Positions 1 through 11,656 of a DNA stretch of 64,000 nucleotides are shown piece by piece. This stretch comes from Aptenodytes patagonicus (taxonomy: Eukaryota; Chordata; Aves; Sphenisciformes; Spheniscidae), in contig NC_134958.1 in assembly GCF_965638725.1 (NCBI RefSeq), forward strand, positions 22,537,964 through 22,601,963, written 5' to 3'. The stretch's first letter is position 1. Each line of letters starts with the position of its first letter. The notes beneath the pieces were generated by a model. It was given only the letters and a program-made list of their open reading frames with translations. It made no database searches and was not told the DNA's origin. The translations under genes and the position numbers were made by a program.

Positions 1-1533
<1,533 letters not shown>

Positions 1534-2305
1534 GGGGGGGCTCACCCACCCCGGCAGCCGGAGGGGACCCACGCCGGGGGAGGGCGGGGGGGGGGACACA
1601 CACGGACCCGGGGTGTGGGCGGCCCCCCTGCCCGGCCCCGACACCAGGAGCGGCCGGAAGGGAGCCCCGGGGGTGTTCCGCTCCCCCCCCCCCTCCCTCC
1701 CCCCTCCCCGGCAATTCTCCTGGTCGCTTCCAAACTTCCAAATCAGTCTTTTTTTTTTTTTTTTTTTTATTTGGTCAGGTTTTGGGGTTTTTTTTTGGTC
1801 TCCCAGGCTCTTTTTTTTTGGATTTTTGGGTGGGTTTGTTTTTTGTTTTCTCAGTTTCGGGGGGGTTTTTTGTTGGGTTTTTTTGGTTGTTTTTTATTAT
1901 TTCAAGCAGGGCCCAGCTGAGCGCTGGGCGTTTTACTAAAGTACGAATCTTATTTTTTAATGTAATTAAAAGAAGAAAAAAAAAAAGAAAAAAAGAGAGA
2001 AGAAGGTTAATAAAAGAAGAATAATAATAAAATAAATAAGCCAATGAAATGGACACACGAAAAGGAAACCCCAACGACAGAAGTGATGGTTAAAGGGGAG
2101 ACGCTGGACTCGCCGCCCGGTCGGGAGAGCGCGGCCGCGTCCCCGCGAGACGCTTTTTTTTGGGTTGTTTTGCTTTAAACTCGTTGCAATGTTTGCATGC
2201 TGTCTTCAGAGGCCTTTTTTTCCAGTCCTGTCCAGTGCTTTATTCTCATGTAATGCTACCAACTGTGAGATTAAAACTGTAATAAAAAAACCCATTCCAT
2301 ACGGA
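1534..2305 (+). other. CSK: CSK 3'UTR with T-rich and A-rich tracts
   Basis: This non-coding stretch follows the CSK stop. It holds a C/G-rich part (1540-1735), a long T run (1749-1768) continuing into a G/T-rich block to about 1895, and a purine/A-rich block (about 1972-2040) with several AATAAA-like words. The T-rich and A-rich blocks could pair in the mRNA. A final AATAAA at 2281-2286 probably marks the main cleavage site. Confidence 0.75.
2281..2286 (+). terminator. CSK: CSK poly(A) signal AATAAA
   Basis: A canonical AATAAA at the end of the CSK 3'UTR. Earlier AATAAA words at about 2009 and 2030-2036 could serve as alternative signals. Confidence 0.7.
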
Positions 2306-4078
2306 CGCGGCACATCCCGCCTCACCGCCCCTCTGTCTCTGGCTCTGCTCCCATGGGATGCAGCCCTGGGGGGGGGACGACACGACACAGCGCCCTGGGG
2401 GGGTCCTGGGATCCCCTGGCAGGGTACAAGGTGGGGACGGTCCCCCCCATCTCTGCCCGGGGTCCCCGCATCGCTGGGATGAGCAGCCTGGGCATCACTT
2501 GGTTCCATCCCACCCATGAGAACTGGCGAGGCTGTGACAGGGATGAAGCTGCCGAGTGATGGCAACGCTCCTCTTTAAGCCAGACTTTTATCTTCCACCC
2601 TTGGAGATGCTTGCACCAGCCGGGGGAAGACCTGGGGATGCATTTTGGGGCCGATCCCTGGACCTTGTGGACCTTGTTCCCTGCCCTGCTTGGCTCAGCC
2701 AAGGGGCTGAAGACGGGGACCCCCCCCCATGTCCTGGACCCCCGACCCCAAAGGAGGTGTCCCCACGGAGTCTCTGTTCTCTTAAAGGGTGTTGGGTGGA
2801 GGTGGCGTCCAGCACGCAGGGCTCAGCAGGTTTAAAATAGTTCCCTTCATCCAAGGGAGAATTATTCAGCGTTAAACGATGCGTGGGGCATCGGCTTTAC
2901 CGGCTGCCTGGTTCGCAAGCCGGAGTCGGGAGCTCTCGGTCCGTTTGCGGCCAGGATTGGGACCGAGACGACTCGTGGTGGGGGGCTGAAGGAAAAAATA
3001 GGGAGCGCTGGGACAGTGGGCACGGCTCAGGTCTAGGTGGGATGGAGGATGGAGTCACACAGCCTTCAAGAGCCCTCCGGTGCGGAGGGGAGATGGCAGT
3101 AGCTACAAAAGTCGAGTGCTCCCGACCCCCTTCCCCTGAGACCTCGGGCTGTCCGGATATCCGGAGGAGACGGGACAGGGATGTGATGGGGCTTGATCCA
3201 CCGTAGGGTTTCATTTCTCCTGCACTAACCCCCCCCCCCTCCTCTTGTCCACATCCTCCCCCGTTCCTCCCAGTGCTCCAGCAGGCCCCAGCCATATAAG
3301 CAGCTTTACTTTTCGGGCTTATGAAGATTAAAGTCATTTACGGGCAAAGCCTGCAAGAAACATGGCTTTTGAAATGGTGAGAAATGCCCGGCACCTTCCT
3401 GCGACGGTAGACATCAGCGAGCCGGGAGGAGGTTTGGTCCGGTCCCCCGTCGCATCCCCTCTGGTCCCCTTGCCCTGGGTTACCGCTGGCCGATGGACCC
3501 CTGCCAGCCAGCAAAAAAAGGGGCGAAAACCTAACCCGAAACTCATTTAGACCTTTGGTTTTCCTCTAAATGGCCACCGCGCTGCCGATCTCTGGGACCG
3601 TGCCTGGTCCCACGGGCAGGAGGGGGCTTTTGGGGGTGTTTGGTGCCGTACTGACATCCTCAGCATCCTCCGGGATGTAGCTGGAGGGTGCTGAGAGAGG
3701 ACTGCTGTAAGAAATCCCATTCTTCACTGCAAAGAGGGGAGCTTAACCCTGCCAAGCCCTTCCTGCTGCCAGTGTCCGTGCCTCAGTTTCCCCCCGCGCA
3801 GGGCTGGCAGCTCCTGACTCCTGTCTCTGGGTCTCCCCCCCAGCTTTGGGCTGCTGCCCGGTGGTGCACAGCCAAGGACAGCCTGTATCCCACTAGGTGA
3901 TTTCTCCCCAGGGATTTTGGGGCTGTTCCCATCAGCTGCGAACCCATCAGCAGGCTGTGCACCAGCTCTGCCCCCCCCCCCCGCCGCTCGCGTGGGAAGA
4001 GGGGACAGGCCGCCGGCTCCTGTGTGACACCCGGGGGCTACTGTGGCTCTCGGGTGCTGGCTCACAACATGTCCCCCT

Positions 4079-4105
4079 CCTCCTCCTCCTCCTCCTCCTC
4101 CTCCT
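4079..4105. repeat. (TCC)n microsatellite
   Basis: About nine uninterrupted TCC triplets. Confidence 0.9.
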
Positions 4106-5201
4106 GTCGGTGACGAGGAGATGGGCACCGGGCCCAGTTGTGTCAGCTCCCATCCCGCCTCGAGTTCGCAGCGTGAATCATTATCGGCAACAGCAGGCAG
4201 GGAGTTATTTCTGCTGCCTGCCAGGCCGGCGCCGCCGAAGGCCGGGGTGCCCATGGCACAAATGGACCTCGCCCCTCCCTACGCCTTCGGCACACGGCAT
4301 GCAAGGAGGAGAGAGACACGGGGAGGTCCTGGTTTAAAAAGCGCCTGAAAATTCAGCCTCCGGTTCTGGCGGCCCTCGCGCCTCTCCTCTCTGCACCGCT
4401 GGCCAGGACCCCAGCTTGGACTGGAGCTCGGCGTCCCCAGCTGGCGCAGGGTATCCGCCGCCGGGGCCCAGCCGGGCTGGGAGTGCCTGGGACCGGCGCT
4501 GACTTGGTACGCAGAAGCTGGAGGAGGTGAAAAGACGATCTCTGAAGTCACACGTGCTTTGCTTTTCTTTCCCTATCCATCACCTTGCCGGCTCCTCCAC
4601 CTGCCCCCCCCCGCTCCCCGCACGGACTCGCTGGGGTCACCCTGGCCGGAGCACCTCTTCCAAGCGCCAGCTCTGGCTCCCTCTCGGTGCAGCCTGTCCC
4701 GGCCCTGCTGCCCTCCGCTCCCTGCAGATATCCTCTCCCTTCTCCATCGGGGCTCTTTCCTTTGGCTTCGGCTCTTCCTGAGCGCCTTCCCCGTGCCCCA
4801 GCCCCTGCCTGCCTTCTCCCCCTTACCCTGAGAGCCCCAGAGATGCGGAGAGCTAAACAAATAAAAACTGAGACTCACTTCAAAGGAAACCGGAGCGCCT
4901 ATCTGTTCCCAGCGCAATTCCAGCTGCAGCAATCGCTCGCTGCTTCCCATTTCCCAGGGTTGCAAACCGTCCATCCCGAGAGGAGGGGGGTGTAACGTGC
5001 CCGGGGAGGCCCCCTCCCAAACTGCCCACTGCTTAATTCCCTCAGTGCCGCCTGGAGCAAATTGCCAGCTCTAATTATGGCCCAGCGAGGCTCCTTCTGC
5101 TCCATCCTCGACGTGCGGGCTTCCAAACCCCTGGCAGACCTCGCCAGCATCTGTGCACTGCCTGCACCTCCTCCCCCTCCGCGACTGACTTTATCGCGAG
5201 G

Positions 5202-5239
5202 ACTATTTTTAGTGTGATGTACACACTATTTTTAGTGTG
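5202..5239. promoter_or_regulatory. Tandem pair of MEF2-type sites
   Basis: CTATTTTTAG occurs at 5203-5212 and 5226-5235, each a full match to the MEF2 consensus YTAWWWWTAR. Each sits in a 15-base direct repeat (ACTATTTTTAGTGTG, start to start 23 bp). The function is inferred from the motif only. The nearest genes are CSK and CPLX3. Confidence 0.45.
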
Positions 5240-6125
5240 TACGGTCCCACCACCGCTCGGTGCCGTTCACCTCTCCAGCTCCGCGCGCCGGCTTTTCCTT
5301 CTGAGCACTCCGGGAAATGAAGGCAAGGCCGGAAAGATCCCCCGTGGGAAAACTGCGTGTGGCCGTGTGTGTGTTTCGGCTGGCATGTGCCTTTGCTCCG
5401 GGCTTGCTCTCCACCACCGGCAGCAAAGCAGCACATGGTCTCCCCATGTGCCTGTTTACATGCTCTGTGTGTCTGTCCGTGTAGATTTGTGTCACCGCTT
5501 GGGTGCAGATTCTGCCACGGGAGCCCCCCCCCCCACCCCCAGTCACCTCCCTCTTCTTCCTCACCCCCCCAACAGCATCTCTCCCCCCGGCACGTGTGCC
5601 GGCAGGGATTATAACCACCCCTGCTGCCCTGCCTGCTTACCCTCCTCTTCTGATAATGCACCACAGCATCCCCCAGACCCCCCCATCCCTTGGGGCAAAG
5701 GCTGTATGTGCCCCTCCCCACAGCTCTGGCAGGACCATTCCCATCCCACCCATCCCAAACCCCTCAAAATCCTAATTCCGAGCCTGGGCAGCCCCGTGCT
5801 CAGGCAGACGCCGTGATGAGACGAGTGGCTTCAGAGGGAAGTGGGGGGGACATCTCGGCAGCACCCCCACTCCCGGCTTCCCTTCCCAGGTACCGTTTGG
5901 GGTCTCCCAGGGGATGCTCTGCCAGGCCACCCCGGGGCGAGGAGGGGGACGGCCAGGCAGAGGTGCCGGGTTTGTCGGGGTACCTGGCCGTCGCGTCTCC
6001 TCCCGCCCAGAAATAAATGGGGAGGGCCGGGTCCTTCCCCCGGGCTGGCATTAAGCCTCCCCGGGCAGCGGGGGCCCTGATGGTCTTCAGCTCGCGGGAA
6101 TCTGAACAAAATGAGCTGCGGCGCA

Positions 6126-6172
6126 CATACGTGTGTGTGTGTGTGCGCGCGCGTGTGTATATACGTGGGTGC
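6126..6172. repeat. TG/CG alternating purine-pyrimidine tract
   Basis: Runs of GT, GC and TA dinucleotides form an almost unbroken alternating purine-pyrimidine stretch, a class of sequence prone to Z-DNA. Confidence 0.75.
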
Positions 6173-9100
6173 ACACCCGTAACAGAGGGTTAAGGGAGGT
6201 GTATTGCCCAGAACGGTACAGGGTATTCATTAGCAAAATAACGCCAGCAGCGTAAAACTATTTGGTTGTTACGCGCTGGGAAAGAGAAGAGATGGGCATG
6301 ACCCTGTAAAGGACCTTGCAACTCCTTCCCCCCGTGCCCCCCTCTCACGCTCAGCCTGCGCTGCCGCAAGCGCAGGCAGCGAAATCCCCACCGGGGGAAT
6401 GCTCTGCAGGCGCACGAACGCATGAGAGCTCGGGATGCAATTAAACACAGGGGGGGTTTTTTAAAAAAAAAATGAAAATTCATTACGTGATGCAACGTGT
6501 GACACAGAACCTCCGTGATATATAGCTCTCCCTGAGTATAATTAAGGCTTAATATCAAATCGGAACAGTAATAAACCCCCCTCTATGGGATTTCTTCGTC
6601 CTTAGGCGATGATGACAGATTTTTGGAATGTAAAGGCTTGGTTCTACAGGAGTAGGAAGGCTTTACATTGAAATGGCTTCCCTAGGTCACGAAAAGGCGG
6701 CTTTGATTTCATTTCCATACAAAACTGCTGCGTTGCCTTTCATCTTCCTTGGCCAAGACAAACTCCAGGCGCTTTTAGCTTTATTTAATGACATTCAAGT
6801 AACTTGAAAGGAAGGAATTTCATTTGATAATTTACAACACCCCTACCCTAAACTTTCTTTATTCCCTGTGTTAATGAATTGGTGGCCCTTTTACCCCAAT
6901 GAGCGCTGGGCAGAAGAGAGCTCACTGCCCTTTGAAGGGATGCTACAGCTCAAGACCACGGGACGTTTTCTCTTGAACTTTCGGCAGCTGAAGCTTGCGG
7001 TGGTCCACAACAGCGCCGGGACCCTCCGGCCGGGGCGTCCCCCACCCCGAGGTCGCTCTGCGTTCCCCCTCCCCTCCCAGATCCCAGTGCTTCAGCCCCT
7101 CAGCATTTTCTTAACAACTTCTTAATAACTGTCCCAGAGTAATGGTTACCTTCTTACAGCTAAGTAGTTTACACGGAGAAGCTGATTGCACCAGTGAGGA
7201 CACACGACATGCTTTCATCGCCTGCTGTATGGAAGAAAAAAAGATGTTTCAGCAGAGATTAATTAGTATTGAGGTTTAATCAGTGGCTGCTCTATTGCTT
7301 TTTTGCTGGTGGAGACCTCAAAGAAAGGGGGCAGATGTCCCCCACTGTCCCCATAGCAAGAGCCACCCCGCCGCTGGCAGCAGCTCCCTGCCCAGGGGAT
7401 GCTCAGCTCCTGGGTCTGTTCCAGATGCCATCGTCACGGGACGGATGTCACCGTGCCTTATCCCCGTGCCAGGAGCAGGCGGCTGCCCCGGCCGCGTGGC
7501 AGCGATGGGCACAGCAGGGTATCCCTGTCCCCATCCCGTTGGAGCATCCCCATCGGCAGGTGGGAAGAGCAGAGGTGACTCTGCTCCTGGTGCGCCCAGG
7601 GTCGGGGCTGAGCACGGAGGTCGCTGTGCTTGCAGTGCCTGTCCCCATCACAAGAAGTGACAATCAACTGCCAAGTGCAGGCGTGACTTCTCCCAGCAGA
7701 GAGGCTGCCTGCTTTATTTAGAAACGCCTTCTCATTTCCTCCCCTGTCGCGTCTCCAGCACACACGCACGTCTTTCCAGGATTAACTCACCTACTCGGGG
7801 TCTTCAAAGGTTTAAACCTTCGTGTTCCCCTGGATTTCAGGCTGACAAGGATCAGGTCGCTGCCCTTCGATGGCCTTCCTGCTATTGCGTTGCAAGCCAA
7901 GGTCACAGACCCTTCCCCTCCCCTGTACAATCTACGGGATAACTCCAAGAACCAGCCGCTCCAGGAAATCCTGGCCGTTTCTGGTCCCCTTCAGGGATCT
8001 CTGGAGCATCCTGTGAAACCCCGGGTGAGGGGAGAGCTTCCAGGTGTGGCTTTGGAGCCAGTTCTCCCGTCACCTGGACAGAAGAGCTGAAATGATCCCT
8101 CTCACCATGGCGGAGGGAAGGGAACCGCTCGCATCCTATTCAAATCAGCTGTCAATGCTGAGAGAGGATCCTCTTAACTTCCACCGGCTTGTCTGAGGCT
8201 GGCTGCTACTGGGGGACGTTTCATCTCCCTCCCGTCTAATCCACGGAGATGTGTGATACAGCATAAGCTAATATAATAGGTCATGCAAGGATTTACATCT
8301 CTTACTGCAGGTTAGAGTCCTGGGAGGAAGGATGAGTCACTCTTACTTGAATATATTTCAGGGATAAGGAACAGTTCAGCTGCCCAAAGAAAAGCAAATG
8401 GGAAATCGACCACCTTGAAGCATCGCCCTGGGCTTGATCACCAGCCCTCTGCACCCCCCGAGTCCCCTCTCTCTTCCACCTCCAGATGGGACACGGGCCT
8501 CCCCGGAAAGAGCATGGCCCAAAGAGCCAAAGGGATGGGAGAGCTGCCAGCAGCTGTGAGACCTCGCTGGAGGTCCTTTCCTTTGCCTTTTGCTCCATCC
8601 CTGCAAAGCCAGTTCCCCAACCACCCCGGGGGCTGCGAGAGGCCGCAGAGAACAACCTCACGGTCCCCCTCCGCGGGGCACGTCCATCTCCTGGTGAGTG
8701 AGCATCCCTGCCACGAGCGACCGAGTCCCAGCCGCTGCCGGTAATCGCGTGCTAATTTTCACATAGCTGCTTTGGCCGAGCATTTCTGCTCATCAAGAAG
8801 TGTTTTCTCTCAGTTTCTCAGACAGGGAGGCTACATGGTAGCTGACCCATCCAACCCAGCTGGAAAAAATCGGTCCTGACTTTCAAGTCTCTTACTGTTA
8901 GTGAATGCTTAGATAGAAACCCGGACTGAGCAAAGCTCCTAGGACCAGCCGCATCAGAAATCTGCTCTGAACCGACCCAAAGCCCAAACCTGCCCGGCAT
9001 CCGAGGGGAGAGCGGCTCTGGGACACGAGCAGGGATGCTCTTCCTCCTCTCTGCCCCTCTTTTCATCCAGTCCTTCTCTGACTGACGGCCAAAACTTGAA

Positions 9101-10699
9101 CACGCTGTTGGCGATGGGAGGTCTGCAGAGTGCCTGGGGCTCTCAGCCTGTTTCTGAGCAGGCTGTGAAAGCTCATTGGGGGTTAAAATTCATTTTCCAC
9201 GGGCTGTCCGTGGGAAAATGCTTAGGGGGGTCTGCAGATCGGTGTGAAAAGTGAAAATCGTCGCTGCAAACAGTCGGTAGGAGCCATGAGCAGCCAGCTC
9301 AGCGCTGACTCTGGGCAGGCAGCAGCCGCAGGGGCATCCGAGTGGTGGTGAGATGCTGCGGGTGATGCCGAGTTGTGCCGAACGGTGCCTCGGATGGGTG
9401 CCCCTCAGCCTCACGGCTGGGTGCAAAGGCAATTTGCACGCCCAGGTGAACGCAGGGGAACCGCCGGCATCGTTCAGGGGGCTCTGCTCCGCCGGGATTT
9501 AGCCGTAGGCCCAGAGAGCCTTCACCGGGACAAATCCCCTTGTGTCACTTCCAAAAGTGGGCTCTGGTCCGTAACAGCAGTGGTCACTGCCTAACTGCTG
9601 ACCCGATTATTATCCAAGAAAAAGATATGATTTTTTTTTTTTCTTCCTTTTAAGACAAATTTTTGCCCGGCGCTACCTTGGGCAAGGGGGGAAGGGAGAA
9701 GATAGGCCGATCCCCCCTCCCTCTTTCAGTTTACTCTATCGCTTCGCAGCTGTTCCATCATTTTAATCTGCGGAGATTGTCTTTAAATTTCGGAAATGAA
9801 ATGATTTCCCGCAAGCCGGGATTGGAGTTTGGATCCGCGCTCATTTTTCCTGAGCGGAGAAGAAAAAAGGGAGAAATGTACGTTAAAGCCAGGCTGGCCA
9901 TCTGGAAGGGAGGTGCGTTTCCGATGCCATTAATTGCTCGCTCCCCAGGGCCCGCGATACGGCTGCAGTCAAAGGAAACAGCGGGAGTGGGAGTGGGAGT
10001 GGGAGCGGGGGTAGGATGGGAGCCAGGAGAGCTGGAGGGGCCGAGGGAATTACGCAACGAAATCAATGCCTGCTCTGTCCTCGGCCTCCTGATTTCGGTG
10101 GCCGATCAACACGTGGGTCCCCGGGCCGGCTCTGGTACATCAGCGAGGCAGCGCTTGGGGGGACCGAGAGCAGCTTTTATTAGAATTAATTAACATCATT
10201 AATACCACTAGGAAGGAGAGGAGGAAGCTTTTGGGCACGACAGCCCTTAGATCCACAAGCAAACAACAGTTGCGACTCGTGTATGGCACATATGGCTTCC
10301 ACAGGGTGCTAGATCCCGGCTTTTCCGCCAGCCAGACCCAAAGGATGGGGAATGAAGTGGGAAAAAAGACGTTTCTCTGTGGGTTCGCTCCACCGCAGAT
10401 GGGAGAAGGCAGCCAGGCATCGTCGCTAGCTGTCCCCGAAGAGGAGGAGACGAGGGCACGGTGTCCGGGAGGGTCAGGCGGGGCTCACGGCAGCCCCCCA
10501 CCTTGGCTTCATCCATCCCCGCTGCCCCGGGGCCGGTAGCGCGGGCTGCCGCCGGGAGCCGCTGCCTGCGGGGCTGGGGGCTCCGGGGGCTCCTTCCCCG
10601 CTGAAGTTTCCCCCCCGGGGGGGTTGGGGGGGGGGGGGGGAGGAGGTCGCGGGACTCTCCGTGCCCCCAGAGCGGGTTGGGGCGGCGGCGGCTCCGCCT

Positions 10700-11010
10700 T
10701 TCTGCCGGGCGGCGGCGGGGGGCGGCGGGGGCCGGGCGGGGGCCGGGCGGGGGGCGGGCGAGGGGCGACGGGAGACGGCGGGGGCCGGGCGGGGGGCGGC
10801 GGGGGGCGGGCGGGGGGCGGCGGGGGGCGGCGGGGGCCGGGCGGGGGGCGGGCGAGGGGCGACGGGAGACGGCGAGGGCCGGGCGAGGGGCGGCGGGGGG
10901 CGGGCGGGGGGCGGCGGGGGCCGGGAGGGGAGCGGCGGGGGGCGACGGGAGGCGGCGGGGGGCGGCGGGGGGCGGGCGGGGGGCGGTGGGGGCCGGGCGG
11001 GAGGCGGTGC
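10700..11010. repeat. GGGGGCGGGC-type minisatellite in CpG island
   Basis: Tandem, imperfect units mixing GGCGGGG, GGCCGGGCG and CGAGGGGCGACGGGAGACGG. The last of these occurs twice about 100 bp apart (near 10760 and 10855), suggesting a higher-order duplication. The G-runs on the plus strand have strong quadruplex potential. Confidence 0.85.
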
Positions 11011-11129
11011 CGCCGCTCGCCGCGCACACACCGGAGCTGTCCGCGCCCCGGTGCTGCAGCCCCGGCCGCTCCGCGCCGCTCGGGCTCCGCTCGCCGGCCA
11101 GCACGGCCCCCGCCATGGGCGGCGGGGCG

Positions 11130-11640
11130 GCGCGGCCCCGCTGATCCCCGGCAGCCCGGACACCCCGGCAGCCCGGGAATTCGGCTCCGCAGCATCCCGG
11201 CTCCTCGATAACCCGGTACTCCGGCACCCCGGGAACTCGGTACTCCGGCGCCCCGGGAACTCGCCTCCACAGCATCCCGGATCCCCGGGAACTCGGTACT
11301 CCGGCATCCCGGGAACTCGGCTCCGCTGACCCCGGCTCCTCGGTAAGCCGGTACTCCGGCTCCCCGGGGAACTCGCACCCGCAGCACCCCAGCTTCCCGG
11401 TAACTCCCTCGTCCCGGCACCCCAGCACCGAGTATACCTCGGCTCCCCGGCACTCTGGTTCACTCTTAGCCCGGTTCCCCGGGCTCCTCCGCAACTCAGC
11501 ATCCCCATCTTCCCCGCTCCTCGGTACCCCAGAACCCCATCTCCCAATAACCCCGGTTCTCCCAGCAGCCCAGCTCCGCAGTAGCTCCGCACCCCGGCTC
11601 CCCGGCACCCCTGCTCCTCCGGCCCCCGGGCTCCCCGGCC
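11130..11640. repeat. Degenerate ~22-bp tandem repeat just upstream of the CPLX3 start codon
   Basis: Copies of CCCCGGGAACTCGG followed by TACTCCGGC recur with decay. The word CGGTACTCCGGC is present near 11215, 11238, 11295 and 11349. The best-kept core is 11160-11400, and more decayed copies continue almost to the ATG at 11657. It probably lies in the promoter or 5'UTR. Confidence 0.8.
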
Positions 11641-11656
11641 CCCCGGGACCGCGACC

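Larger units (their letters stand above)
2306..10480. other. Non-coding interval between CSK and CPLX3
   Basis: About 8.2 kb in which I recognise no exon. In human this interval holds LMAN1L, but no L-type lectin-like reading frame was recognised here. It contains a (TCC)n tract, a tandem MEF2-type motif, a TG/CG alternating tract and a lower-GC stretch (about 6180-6870) of ordinary single-copy sequence that could carry enhancers. No transposable element was recognised. Confidence 0.6.

Noticed and set aside
9663-10193. A 176-codon plus-strand frame starting MPGATLGKGG as a possible gene or LMAN1L remnant
   Set aside because: No similarity to lectin domains or other families is recognised. 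It crosses a GAGTGG repeat and has no partner exons.
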